Source of the DNA: Mobiluncus curtisii subsp. curtisii ATCC 35241
GTDB taxonomy: Bacteria; Actinomycetota; Actinomycetes; Actinomycetales; Actinomycetaceae
Length of the DNA stretch: 64,000 bases
Assembly (NCBI RefSeq): GCF_000146285.1
Contig: NZ_GL385912.1
Location: 701,108-765,107, forward strand
Reading direction: 5' to 3'
The notes beneath the pieces were generated by a model that was given only the letters and a program-made list of their open reading frames with translations, did not search any database and had not been told where the DNA came from. The position numbers and the translations under genes were made by a program. Shown here piece by piece: positions 1 to 9,200 of the stretch (position 1 is its first letter; each line of letters opens with the position of its first letter).

Positions 1-1375
1 TGTCATCGGTGGCTTTACCAGTTTCCTGAGCCAAATCCTTAACCTCACCCGCTACCACTGCAAAGCCTTTGCCGGCATCACCGGCACGTGCCGCCTCAAT
101 AGTGGCGTTCAAAGCCAGCAAGTTGGTCTGCTCAGCGATGGCAGTAATGGTGTTTACCACGTCCCCAATCTCACGTGAGGAGACCCCCAGCTTAGAAACT
201 GTTTCACTGGTCCGCTGCGCCACTTCGGTAGCCTCTCCAGCCACCCTGGCAGCTTCGTTAGCGTTGGAAGAAATTTCTCGAATCGAGGCACCCATTTCTT
301 CCGCACCGGCAGCCACAGTCTGAATGGACTGGGTCACATCCCCGGCAGCGCCAGCCACCACCTGAGTCTGGGCGATGACTTCCTCAGTTTCCTTGTGCCC
401 CTCGTCGATACCGTCTCCGACTGCTTTCGCCACCGAATTGACCTTTTGAGCCGTCGCGGCGGCAGAACCGACAATCTGACGCAGATTTGCCAAACTCTCA
501 TTGAGCTTCATCGCTATGTCGCCGAGTTCATCATTCATCAGAATCTCGGCTTCATCCGTCATGTCGCCCTTAGACAGAGACTCGATAGAATCGCCGGTAT
601 TAGCCACGGTCTTACGCAAGATACGGCGCACAAATACCCCAATCAGCAGCGCAATAGTCAGCACCACCAGGTAAACGACTGCCATAATAATCAAAACAGC
701 AGTCGCCATCGTCTCGGACTGTTCGTTAGCGTCATCCATCTTGGATTTCAAAGCGTTGACAATCTGCGGGACCAGGTCGTTGAGTTGATTAACCAAGTCC
801 CGCGCATCAATAGCCGCGGCTTCTTCGCCCTTGCCCTGGTTGACCAGTTCGTTCATCTGGTTGGCCTTAGCTGTAAACTTCTTCGTCACATCTGTGGCCT
901 GAGCCACCAGCGGCGCGATAGTCTGATCGTCAATCTTTGACATTTCCTCCATTCTCTGATTCGTCAGCTCCGTGAAGTGCTTAATGTCCTCGGTAGTCGC
1001 CTTCATCAAGCCCTCGCGCGCTTCGGGACTGATGGTCTGGGACGCGCCGATCTGTTTGAGCTCGCGTCCCGAGGCAATCAAACGCGTAATGTCATAGTGC
1101 AACGCTTGAGCTGACTCGACTTGAGCCTGTTCAGCTACAAAGGCTTGCGTGGAGTTGCCATAGAAGCGCACCCCCACCACGAAAATCAGCAGCATCACCA
1201 ACAGACCAGCGACACCGGATGCACCGATGGCACCAATTTGGACTGCCAGAGGCAGTCGCGGCATTTTCTTTCCTTTGGCGTTAACCCGCGCTTTATCTGC
1301 TTTCTTAACCGCCGCATCACTCATTTTCTTTTCTCCAGTATTCGCGCTCACTGTACTTTCTAAATCCGTAGTCAC
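1..1375 (-). CDS. Methyl-accepting chemotaxis protein, C-terminus cut by window edge
   Basis: Transmembrane chemoreceptor that passes ligand signals to CheA/CheW. Read on the minus strand it runs open from a GTG at 1375 to the edge, about 458 codons. GGGAGGA lies 6 nt before the GTG; an in-frame ATG at 1324 also has a GGAG and is an alternative start. Order: Lys-rich cytoplasmic tail, membrane segment (about residues 46-68), periplasmic-side helical domain of about 145 residues, second membrane segment, HAMP-like linker, then the MCP signalling hairpin including the conserved tip [20 protein letters not shown]. The last part of the signalling domain lies outside the window. It starts 11 nt after the stop of the next MCP, so the two are probably one operon. 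Ligand unknown. Confidence 0.93.
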   Translation of the reverse strand, partial: MTTDLESTVSANTGEKKMSDAAVKKADKARVNAKGKKMPRLPLAVQIGAIGASGVAGLLVMLLIFVVGVRFYGNSTQAFVAEQAQVESAQALHYDITRLIASGRELKQIGASQTISPEAREGLMKATTEDIKHFTELTNQRMEEMSKIDDQTIAPLVAQATDVTKKFTAKANQMNELVNQGKGEEAAAIDARDLVNQLNDLVPQIVNALKSKMDDANEQSETMATAVLIIMAVVYLVVLTIALLIGVFVRRILRKTVANTGDSIESLSKGDMTDEAEILMNDELGDIAMKLNESLANLRQIVGSAAATAQKVNSVAKAVGDGIDEGHKETEEVIAQTQVVAGAAGDVTQSIQTVAAGAEEMGASIREISSNANEAARVAGEATEVAQRTSETVSKLGVSSREIGDVVNTITAIAEQTNLLALNATIEAARAGDAGKGFAVVAGEVKDLAQETGKATDD

Positions 1376-1386
1376 AGTCGTCCTCC

Positions 1387-2991
1387 CTAGTACTTGAACT
1401 CATTGAGTCGGGTCACCAGGTCGTGTGACTCTGTAGCCAGTACGCCCATCTTTTGATCCACATCAGCGAACCGTTCCGCCAAATTGTTGGTGTTGCGTGC
1501 GATATCCGCAACATTTTCCGCGATGGTGGTGGAACCGTCAGCAGCCTCCGAAACCGACCGGCTCATTTCGTTGGTCGTAGCGGTCTGTTCCTCAACCGCC
1601 GCCGCAATAGTGGTCTGGTAATCATTGATGGAGGCGATGATGTTAGAGATTTCTTCGATGGCGGCTACCGCGGCCTGAGTATCTGTCTGAATCTGCTCGA
1701 CCTTCACGGCGACTTCCTCAGTGGCTCGCCCCGTTTCTGCCGCCAAGTCCTTGACCTCGCTAGCGACCACGGCAAAGCCTCGTCCGGCGTCTCCCGCTCG
1801 TGCGGCCTCAATAGTGGCGTTCAGAGCCAGCAGGTTCGTCTGTTCCGCTACCGCCGTAATCGTCTCGATAACCTCACCAACCTCGCGGGAGGACTCCCCC
1901 AGCTTAGCCACGGTTTCATTCGTTTGCTGGGCGACTTCCGAGGCTTCCTTGGCGACTCCGGCAGCCGCGTTGGCGTTAGAAGAAATCTCTTTGATAGAGA
2001 CGCTCATTTCCTCCGCACCGGCGGCTACGGTTTGAATGGAGCGAGAAACCTGCTCTGCCGCTGCCGCTCCGCTGTTGATGTAGTCAGTAGCCTTCTGAGT
2101 CGCAGCCACCGCGCCGCGCGAGCCTTCCCCAATGCCTTCGGTAATCTTGCCAACATTCTCAGCCGTCCCTATGGTTACGGTGAGGCTTTGACGCAAACCG
2201 CTCATAGCATCGTTGAAGTGGTCGCCCATATCGCCGACCTCATCGCTGCTGTAACGCTGCACCTCGGCTGTAAAGTCGCCTTGCGTCAGTTTTTCCATCC
2301 CCGCAGAAAGAGCGTGAACAGACTTAATCATAGGAGCTACCAGCATACGAACCAGCATGAATACTAACGCGGCCCCAATGGCGAGAATAATGATGGAAAC
2401 AACGACGGTGGTGCTTTCGGTAGTCGCCTGCGCCCGCGCGGAAGCCTCACTTTCGGCTTCGTAAGTGTCCAACAGAGCGCGGGACTTGTCCGCAAAAGTG
2501 AAACCGTTTTCTTGCTGGAACTGCGCAAAAACGTGTGCAGCCTGCAGAGCTTTAGCTTTATTCCCAGATGCGTTTCCAGTGAATTCACCCCAAGCAGCGG
2601 TATAGTTTTCCACTGCGCCATGCATATCCGCAAGCAGGGCTTTTTGCTCACTACTAAAAGAGGCTTTTTCCATTTCGCTGAGACGATCATTAACTTTCCC
2701 CAGCAGTTCATTGACCTCGTTGATAGTATCGCCAGAGCCGCTCAAGTTATCAATCTTTCCGGACTGAAGCTGAGTGAGCAGCATAATGTCCTGGGACCGG
2801 AGGTTGGACCAGTTAATCCTGGCGTCTTCCACCATCTCTACTTCATCGAAACTAGCAACTTCGGTTTGGAATATCCCCCGATATGCCTGCAGAGATATAA
2901 TCATGTAGATGAGCATCAGACCCAACAGCACTGCCGCGAGCAGCGCTATAATGTGGGTCTTCATCGAGACAGAAAGCTTCTTTGTTTTCAC
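1387..2991 (-). CDS. Methyl-accepting chemotaxis protein
   Basis: Second chemoreceptor, 534 aa, paralogous to the downstream one. Membrane segment about residues 13-36, extracytoplasmic helical sensor about 37-195 (looks like a four-helix bundle), second membrane segment about 200-220, HAMP about 222-275, signalling domain to the end with tip [21 protein letters not shown] chose GTG at 2991 because CAGGAG stands 6 nt before it; a GTG at 3012 has no ribosome-binding site. The last residues (RLNEFKY) carry no recognisable CheR-tethering pentapeptide. Co-transcription with the next MCP is likely from the 11-nt gap. Ligand cannot be read from sequence. Confidence 0.95.
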   Translation of the reverse strand: MKTKKLSVSMKTHIIALLAAVLLGLMLIYMIISLQAYRGIFQTEVASFDEVEMVEDARINWSNLRSQDIMLLTQLQSGKIDNLSGSGDTINEVNELLGKVNDRLSEMEKASFSSEQKALLADMHGAVENYTAAWGEFTGNASGNKAKALQAAHVFAQFQQENGFTFADKSRALLDTYEAESEASARAQATTESTTVVVSIIILAIGAALVFMLVRMLVAPMIKSVHALSAGMEKLTQGDFTAEVQRYSSDEVGDMGDHFNDAMSGLRQSLTVTIGTAENVGKITEGIGEGSRGAVAATQKATDYINSGAAAAEQVSRSIQTVAAGAEEMSVSIKEISSNANAAAGVAKEASEVAQQTNETVAKLGESSREVGEVIETITAVAEQTNLLALNATIEAARAGDAGRGFAVVASEVKDLAAETGRATEEVAVKVEQIQTDTQAAVAAIEEISNIIASINDYQTTIAAAVEEQTATTNEMSRSVSEAADGSTTIAENVADIARNTNNLAERFADVDQKMGVLATESHDLVTRLNEFKY

Positions 2992-3123
2992 TTGTAACTC
3001 CTGATTATTCACATTTGTGTCAATCGGATAGTGCCAGACTATCGGAGTTAAGTATATTAAAATGTTAGTGAAAATTCGGGCTTTTTAGAGATTTACCAAG
3101 AAAAATCCCCATTGTGCGTGAAG

Positions 3124-4677
3124 CTAACTTAAGAAATCGGTAAATTTTTTGATTCTTCGCAGGGTTTCTTCATTCCCCAAAATACACATGGAATCAAAAA
3201 CTGGAATAGATACGTTAGTCCCGGTTATTGCCACGAACAGCGGTGCGAAAGCCACGCGCGGCTTGACACCCAAGCCGTCAATGAGAGCCGTGTTCAAGAC
3301 CTCGTGAATCGTCTCCGCATCAGCAAAGGCAGGTGCGCCGGCAGTTTCCAATGCCTGCGCGGCTGCCTGCAGAATCGCAACAGGCTCACCTTTCAGTTTA
3401 GCGACAGCCTTTTCGTCGTATTCCACATCATCCCGGAACAGGAATCCAATCAGTGCGGGAAGTTGGTCTAGCTGCTGGACACGGGTTTGCGCCAGGGGGG
3501 CTGCCTGATCCAGCACAGCACGCTGCTCCGAGGTCAGGGAATCATATTCTGCAGCGTCGACCACACCCGCTTCTGCCAAGAAAGGCACCGTCCGACGGGT
3601 GAAATCGTCAGCATCCAGCAGGCGAATGTGCTCGGCATTAATCGCGTTGCATTTCTTAATGTCAAAGCGCGCCGGATTCGGGTTGACCGCGCGGATGTCA
3701 AAAGCCTGAGCCATTTGTTCACGGCTGAAAATATCGTTGTCCGCAGCGTAAGACCAGCCCAGTAGCGCCAGATAGTTGACCAAGCCTTCGGGAATGATGC
3801 CGTGCTGTTTGTGCAGCAGCAGGTTCGATTCCGGGTCTCGCTTGGAAAGCTTCTTGTTGCCCTCCCCCATGACGTACGGCAAGTGCCCAAAATAAGGCAT
3901 GAATTTCGCCACTCCGAGAGCATAAAGCGCCCGATAAAGCACAATTTGACGCGGCGTGGAAGACAGCAAATCCTCACCACGCAGGACGTGAGTAATCTCC
4001 ATCAGCGCATCATCGATAGGGTTCACCAGGGTGTAAAGCGGCTCTCCATTGGCGCGCACAATGACGTAGTCAGGTACGGAGCCAGCCTTAAAGGTAATGT
4101 CGCCGCGCACCAGGTCAGTGAAGGTAATATCCTCGTCCGGCATCCGCAGTCGCAGCACAGGTTTACGACCTTCCTTGAGATAAGCCTCGCGCTGGGCAGC
4201 GGTAAGGTCGCGGTCGAAGCCGTCGTAGCCAAGCTTCGGGTCCTCACCACGTTCCCGGTGGCGTGCCTCCACTTCTTCGGGCGTCGAGAAAGATTCGTAA
4301 GCAAAGCCAGCCTCTAGCAGTTGACCAGCCACTTCGCGATATATATCCATACGCTCTGATTGACGGTAGGGACCATGCGGACCGCCCACGTTGACGCCTT
4401 CGTCCCAATCCAATCCCAGCCAGTCCAAGGATTCCAGAATCTGATTGAAGGATTCTTCGGAGTCTCGCGCCGAGTCGGTGTCCTCAATGCGGAACACGAA
4501 AGTTCCCCCCTGAGAACGCGCATAAGCCCAGTTGAACAGGCAGGTGCGCACCATGCCGACGTGGGGGGTGCCGGTCGGAGAAGGACAGAACCGCACGCGG
4601 GTCTTCGGTCCGTCCGCAGGCGGCACAGGGATTGCAGAGACTTCAGGCAAATCAGTATTCATCACAGAGTCAATCAT
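3124..4677 (-). CDS. gltX: Glutamyl-tRNA synthetase
   Basis: Class I aminoacyl-tRNA synthetase charging tRNA-Glu (and probably tRNA-Gln for amidation by GatCAB). About 517 aa from the chosen start, usual for bacterial GluRS. The HIGH-type motif is in [12 protein letters not shown] near the N-terminus, [10 protein letters not shown] follows, and KKLSKRDP is the KMSKS-type loop; the C-terminal half is the helical anticodon-binding part. The open frame extends upstream to 4806, but that start lies in the loop of a palindrome and would add residues not expected in the family. ATG 4677 (AGGGA just upstream) or ATG 4662 are the realistic starts. A TATAAT lies about 97 nt upstream. Confidence 0.95.
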   Translation of the reverse strand: MIDSVMNTDLPEVSAIPVPPADGPKTRVRFCPSPTGTPHVGMVRTCLFNWAYARSQGGTFVFRIEDTDSARDSEESFNQILESLDWLGLDWDEGVNVGGPHGPYRQSERMDIYREVAGQLLEAGFAYESFSTPEEVEARHRERGEDPKLGYDGFDRDLTAAQREAYLKEGRKPVLRLRMPDEDITFTDLVRGDITFKAGSVPDYVIVRANGEPLYTLVNPIDDALMEITHVLRGEDLLSSTPRQIVLYRALYALGVAKFMPYFGHLPYVMGEGNKKLSKRDPESNLLLHKQHGIIPEGLVNYLALLGWSYAADNDIFSREQMAQAFDIRAVNPNPARFDIKKCNAINAEHIRLLDADDFTRRTVPFLAEAGVVDAAEYDSLTSEQRAVLDQAAPLAQTRVQQLDQLPALIGFLFRDDVEYDEKAVAKLKGEPVAILQAAAQALETAGAPAFADAETIHEVLNTALIDGLGVKPRVAFAPLFVAITGTNVSIPVFDSMCILGNEETLRRIKKFTDFLS

Positions 4678-4773
4678 ATATCCCTGTGTCAATGCTTGTT
4701 TCAGAGCAACCCCAAATCGCGGTTCCGAGTAATTTTGACGGTTGCCGTTTGGTGACTTTCGAGGCATCTGTGG

Positions 4774-4779
4774 ATTATA
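4774..4779 (-). promoter_or_regulatory. Probable -10 box of gltX
   Basis: Perfect TATAAT on the minus strand, about 97 nt upstream of the gltX start. The -35 position for a 17-bp spacer falls inside the adjacent palindrome (4782-4833) and is not TTGACA-like, so the promoter may depend on or be blocked by whatever binds there. Confidence 0.5.
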
Positions 4780-4781
4780 GG

Positions 4782-4833
4782 GTGGGATTTGGGCAGTAGC
4801 TGCCATTATTGGCAGCTACTGCCCAAATCCCAC
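4782..4833. repeat. Perfect inverted repeat, 24-bp arms, 4-nt loop
   Basis: Arms 4782-4805 and 4810-4833 are exact reverse complements, starting GTGGGATTTGGGCAG and separated by TTAT. It lies between the divergent gltX and fumarylacetoacetate-hydrolase-family genes. No T-run follows it in either direction, so it is not a normal intrinsic terminator. It overlaps the expected -35 area of gltX. It could be an operator for a dimeric regulator, a leader hairpin of an upstream transcript, or a small mobile palindrome. Confidence 0.9.
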
Positions 4834-4891
4834 TGTTTATTTACGCTCAAGGCAAGTATCAGCCGCGTTCCGCGATTGATAAACTACCCTC

Positions 4892-5674
4892 ATGCGAGTT
4901 ATACGTTTTGATAAAGGCGACGATACCTACGGTTTTGGTGTGATGGAGGACGACTCCGATCGGATTACGGTTCTGGCGGAAAATCCCCTGTACAGTCCCG
5001 ACAAAATCACTCCAACTGGTCAGATTCTGCAGTTAGAGGACGTGCGCCTGGTCGCCCCGGTCATTCCCGCCTCGAAAGTCGTGTGCGTGGGGAAAAACTA
5101 CCTGGAACATATCCGCGAATTCGGCTCGGCTGTGCCTGATGCCCCGATTCTGTTCATCAAACCCAACACCTCGGTGATTGGTCCTGGCGCTCCTATCGTC
5201 CTGCCGAAGTGGTCCAACCACGTCGATCATGAAGTCGAGCTCGGTGTGGTCATCAAGCACGTCGCGAAAGACATTGACCCCAAGCACTGGAAAGACTATG
5301 TGTTTGGCTACACCATCGGTAATGACGTCTCCGCTCGCGACGCCCAGAAAGCCGACAAACAGTGGACCCGCGCCAAAGGCTTTGACACCGCTTGTCCGCT
5401 GGGACCCTGGATTACCGTGAACCCTGACCTCGACGTACAAAATCTGCGCATCCGCAGCGAAGTCGACGGCGAGGTCCGCCAAGACGACACGACTGCCAAT
5501 ATGATGCACCCGGTGGGCGAACTGGTGACGTATATTTCCCAAGCCATGACCCTGCTGCCCGGCGACGTTATCCTCACCGGCACCCCTGCCGGGGTCGGTC
5601 CGCTCACTGCGGGCTGCACTGTGACCTGCGAAATCGAGGGCTTGGGACAGCTGAGCAACCCGGTGCGCCGCTGA
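4892..5674 (+). CDS. Fumarylacetoacetate hydrolase family protein
   Basis: 260-aa enzyme of the FAH/HHDD-isomerase fold, a metal-dependent C-C hydrolase or oxaloacetate/acylpyruvate-type decarboxylase family; the exact substrate cannot be assigned. Visible family motifs: VGKNYLEHIREFG, FIKPNTSVIGPG, the metal-binding DHEVELGVV, GYTIGNDVSARDAQ and the C-terminal GDVILTGTPAGVG. There is no Shine-Dalgarno; TAAACT at 4880-4885 ends 6 nt before the ATG, which suggests a leaderless mRNA. Its stop overlaps the next gene's ATG by one base, so the pair is translationally coupled. Confidence 0.9.
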   Translation: MRVIRFDKGDDTYGFGVMEDDSDRITVLAENPLYSPDKITPTGQILQLEDVRLVAPVIPASKVVCVGKNYLEHIREFGSAVPDAPILFIKPNTSVIGPGAPIVLPKWSNHVDHEVELGVVIKHVAKDIDPKHWKDYVFGYTIGNDVSARDAQKADKQWTRAKGFDTACPLGPWITVNPDLDVQNLRIRSEVDGEVRQDDTTANMMHPVGELVTYISQAMTLLPGDVILTGTPAGVGPLTAGCTVTCEIEGLGQLSNPVRR

Positions 5675-8469
5675 TGGAGGCCCTCAATCAACTGCTGGAT
5701 GACCTCGAGGATCGTGGCGCGCTCACGGACCCTGTCGAGGTCTTGCTCGCGTTTCAGGAATGGGCAGAGTCCACCGGTCGTCCCCTGTATCCTCACCAGC
5801 AGGAAGCTGCCGAGCGCCTGATTTTGGAGGATAAGCACCTCATCGCTCCCACACCCACCGGTTCAGGAAAGTCCCTGATTGGGGTGGCTGCGATTTTGTG
5901 GTCACTAGCCAGAGGCGGTGTTTCCTATTACACCGCACCTTTAAAAGCACTGGTCAGCGAGAAGTTTTTCGACCTGGTGGACCTGTTTGGTGCCGCTAAC
6001 GTGGGTATGGTCACGGGCGATGGCTCAGTCAACGCCGATGCGCCAATTATTTGCGCCACAGCGGAAATCCTCGCGAATCAGGCGCTGCGCTGGGGAGACG
6101 ACCTCAACGTCGATACCGTGGTGATGGACGAGTTTCACTACTATGCTGACCCGGAGCGGGGCTGGGCGTGGCAGGCTCCCCTGCTGACTCTGACGAAAAC
6201 TCGGTTTGTGCTGATGAGCGCCACTTTGGGGGATACTTCGTGGTTTGCAAAGAATCTGCGGGAAGTCACCGGGCGCGAGGTCGCGGTTCTCGATTCTGCC
6301 AAACGCCCCGTGCCACTGGAGATGTCTTACGCGGCTGAGCCACTGGAAAAAATCCTGCAGGGGCTAGCTAATCAGGACCGGCTACCGGCTTACGTGGTGC
6401 ACCCCAGTCAACGCGCCGCAGTGGAAGAAGCCGAGCGAATCGCCAGCCTGGATTTGCGCCTGGGACTGGATTCCGACACCGCCGCCCGGCTAAAAGACCA
6501 GGTGAACACCGTGCGGTTTCATTCCTCGTTTGGAAAGACATTAAAACCACTGCTGTTAAAAGGTATCGGAATCCACCACGCAGGAATGTTGCCCCGCTAC
6601 CGCCGGCTCGTCGAAAAACTCGCTCAGGCCGGGCTCTTGCGCGTCATTTCAGGGACCGACACCCTCGGGGTCGGTATCAACGTCCCCATCCGCACTGTCG
6701 TCATGACCTCCCTGGTGAAGTTTGACGGAAACAAGGAGCGTCACCTGAATTCTCGTGAGTTCCACCAGATTGCCGGGCGGGCAGGTCGCGCCGGGTTTGA
6801 CACCGTGGGATACGTGGTGGCACAAGCCCCGGAGTGGGAAATCGACAACGCTATCGCGCTCGCTCGAGCGGATGGGAATGCGAAACAACTTGAGAAAATC
6901 AAGAAAAAGAAAGCCCCGGAAGGTCGCACTTCCTGGACGGAAGGAACGTTCCACCGCTTGGCGGAATCGCAACCCGAGGCGATGGTGCCGCGGTGGAAAA
7001 TCACGCACGCAATGGTGCTGAATACCCTGCAAAGACCCGGCGACCAGGCAGAAAACCTCAACGCTTTGGCGTACCGCAACCACAACGTGCTTCGCGCCAC
7101 CGGACCCGCAAAGGACCGCAATCGTTTTGCAGACACGCTGCAGCACATCCTGGAATCCCTAGAGGATTCCGGGGTCATTTCTGAGAGACAGCCTGTGCAC
7201 GGAGACAGCAGCGAATCAGGTTCTGGCTCCGCTGGCGGTGAGGGGCATCCGCAGCACGGAAACTGGACTTTAACCGCGGATTTACCCGAGACTTTCGCCC
7301 TGAATCAAGACTTGGCGCCGTTTGCTCTGGATTATTTGCAGGCGTTTACATGCCGCACAGGCTCCTCCAGCGCGGATACGCCCGCTGTCGAGAGTGCTTT
7401 CGGAGACACCCTCGATGTTATTTCCGTGGTGGAGTCCGTTTTGGACAACCCCAACGCTATCTTGCGCGCCCAGGAACGCGCCGCCAAAGACCGGGTATTT
7501 TCGGAACTGAAAGCAAGCGGGGCGGACTATGACGAACGGCAAGCTGCCTTGGAAAAGACGACTTACCCAAAGCCCTTATGCCAGGAACTTGAAGCCGCGT
7601 TTGCAACCTACGTGAAAGCGAACCCGTGGGCGCGCGGATATTTCATCTCCCCGAAATCCGTCATCCGCGAGATGGTAGAAACGGGCCAAACATTCCAAGC
7701 TTTTGAAACCAGCTTAAAGATTGAGTTTTCCGAAGGCGTACTGCTGCGCTACCTGTCAGACGCGTGGCGCGCGCTGACCCAAATCGTGCCCGAACCGTTG
7801 AAAACCGAACGGTTTATCGAAGTTCTCGATTGGCTCAATGATACTATCGACAGAGTCGACTCATCCCTGCTGGATGAATGGAAATTCTTGGAAAACCCGG
7901 AACTGCGCAAAACGGCAAATCTGGACGGGACTACCTCCGCCAGTGGGCAGGACGAAACCGAACGGGCTTTTGGCGAACGTCCCGACGGAACTTTTGACTA
8001 CCGCCTCAACCCCGCCAAACTCGGCACAGAGCTGCACCGAGAACTGTTTCCCTGGCTGGATATGCTCGGTGGGGATGAGTTCGAGCGGCTCAGTGCAATG
8101 GAGACGAAACTGCGCTCAACTCAGGGTGGCGTGTCTCGACCACTGGCAGAAATTCCTCCGATTACCGAAGCTGGCTGGGATCGGCAGTTGGGAGCCTATT
8201 GGGATGCCCACGACTTCATGGAAACCGTCGGGGAAGCACGTCACCAGAGCAACTTCCGCATCATCACCCATCCCACCGAGGCTGACCTGCCCGCGGAGGC
8301 GAGCATTTCACCCAATGGTATCCCGGAAAATCTCTGGCTGGCAGAGTTAACCATCGTCGATGGAGAGGGCGACCGAGACTTTGGCTTTTACGCACTGGTA
8401 GATCCGGAGGCCTCCAACGAGGCATTTCATCCCATCTGGCTGCCGCTGGGACTGTGGGAACGACTCTGA
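5674..8469 (+). CDS. Ski2-like DEAD/DEAH-box helicase (DUF3516-type C-terminus)
   Basis: 931-aa superfamily 2 helicase. N-terminal RecA domain has the Q-motif region (LYPHQQEAAERL), Walker A PTPTGSGKS, motif II VVMDEFHYYAD, motif III MSATLG; the second RecA domain has GIHHAGMLPRYRR, GTDTLGVGINVPIRTV and motif VI QIAGRAGRAG. This is the Ski2/Mtr4-like pattern. The long C-terminal half (about residues 420-931) resembles the actinobacterial DUF3516 region attached to such helicases; RNA or DNA unwinding is inferred. ATG overlaps the preceding stop (TGATG). Functional link to the FAH-family partner is unknown. Confidence 0.9.
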   Translation: MEALNQLLDDLEDRGALTDPVEVLLAFQEWAESTGRPLYPHQQEAAERLILEDKHLIAPTPTGSGKSLIGVAAILWSLARGGVSYYTAPLKALVSEKFFDLVDLFGAANVGMVTGDGSVNADAPIICATAEILANQALRWGDDLNVDTVVMDEFHYYADPERGWAWQAPLLTLTKTRFVLMSATLGDTSWFAKNLREVTGREVAVLDSAKRPVPLEMSYAAEPLEKILQGLANQDRLPAYVVHPSQRAAVEEAERIASLDLRLGLDSDTAARLKDQVNTVRFHSSFGKTLKPLLLKGIGIHHAGMLPRYRRLVEKLAQAGLLRVISGTDTLGVGINVPIRTVVMTSLVKFDGNKERHLNSREFHQIAGRAGRAGFDTVGYVVAQAPEWEIDNAIALARADGNAKQLEKIKKKKAPEGRTSWTEGTFHRLAESQPEAMVPRWKITHAMVLNTLQRPGDQAENLNALAYRNHNVLRATGPAKDRNRFADTLQHILESLEDSGVISERQPVHGDSSESGSGSAGGEGHPQHGNWTLTADLPETFALNQDLAPFALDYLQAFTCRTGSSSADTPAVESAFGDTLDVISVVESVLDNPNAILRAQERAAKDRVFSELKASGADYDERQAALEKTTYPKPLCQELEAAFATYVKANPWARGYFISPKSVIREMVETGQTFQAFETSLKIEFSEGVLLRYLSDAWRALTQIVPEPLKTERFIEVLDWLNDTIDRVDSSLLDEWKFLENPELRKTANLDGTTSASGQDETERAFGERPDGTFDYRLNPAKLGTELHRELFPWLDMLGGDEFERLSAMETKLRSTQGGVSRPLAEIPPITEAGWDRQLGAYWDAHDFMETVGEARHQSNFRIITHPTEADLPAEASISPNGIPENLWLAELTIVDGEGDRDFGFYALVDPEASNEAFHPIWLPLGLWERL

Positions 8470-8510
8470 ACGACTACCGAACCCGGAACTAGCGCCGTGG
8501 TAATACCGAA

Positions 8511-8960
8511 CTAGCGCTGGTTATCGTAATCGCTGAGCTGACCGATGCGCCGAGAGTGGCGTTCTTCATCGGAAAAGTCCGTAGTCAGGAACACTTCCAC
8601 GAAACGTTCGCAGTCCTCAACCGAATGTTGGCGGGCGCCCAAGGAAATCACGTTGGCATTGTTATGCTGGCGGGCAAGACTCGCGATTTCTTCGTTCCAC
8701 ACCAGCGCCGCGCGGATACCTTTTACCTTGTTAGCAGCGATTTGTTCACCGTTGCCCGAGCCGCCCAACACGATACCCAAAGAGCCTTCGTCAGCTATCA
8801 CGCCTTGGGCACAAGCAATGCAGAAGCCTGGGTAGTCGTCATCAGGGTCGTAGGCGGCAGGTCCGTGGTCAACAACTTCATAGCCGCGTTCCCGCAGCCA
8901 AGTAACCAGATGCTGCTTCAACTCGAATCCGGCGTGGTCGGTACCAATGTGTACGCGCAT
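8511..8960 (-). CDS. rpiB: Ribose-5-phosphate isomerase B
   Basis: Interconverts ribulose-5-phosphate and ribose-5-phosphate in the pentose phosphate pathway; cytosolic. 149 aa, normal for RpiB. Visible: N-terminal RVHIGTDHAGFELK, the phosphate-binding loop GGSGNGEQIAANKVKGIRA typical of actinobacterial RpiB, and WNEEIASLARQHNNANVISLG. The open frame continues upstream to 9011, but ATG 8960 has AAGGAAAAGCT before it and matches the family N-terminus. Convergent with the helicase gene. Confidence 0.95.
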   Translation of the reverse strand: MRVHIGTDHAGFELKQHLVTWLRERGYEVVDHGPAAYDPDDDYPGFCIACAQGVIADEGSLGIVLGGSGNGEQIAANKVKGIRAALVWNEEIASLARQHNNANVISLGARQHSVEDCERFVEVFLTTDFSDEERHSRRIGQLSDYDNQR

Positions 8961-9200
8961 AGCTTTTCCTTTCGTGTCGAATCTGGCCCGCCTGGGCACA
9001 GCCAAGAACATTTATATCCTAGCGAGAATCTTTGGAGGCCACCTAAAACAGCTCAAATCACTGCCAAACCCCCTAATCGCCAAAGATTTCCCGCAATTCC
9101 GGGTAAAATCGTCCCTTGAAGTGTGTATGCGCAAAATCCGGCTCTGTTTGGAAAGCAGCCGGCTACGCTGCTGACAGTGAAGAATGGAAAGGACCGGCAC

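Noticed and set aside
4677..4806. Upstream ATG of gltX giving 43 extra residues
   Set aside because: The start lies in the loop of the palindrome, has no ribosome-binding site, and the added sequence is foreign to GluRS.
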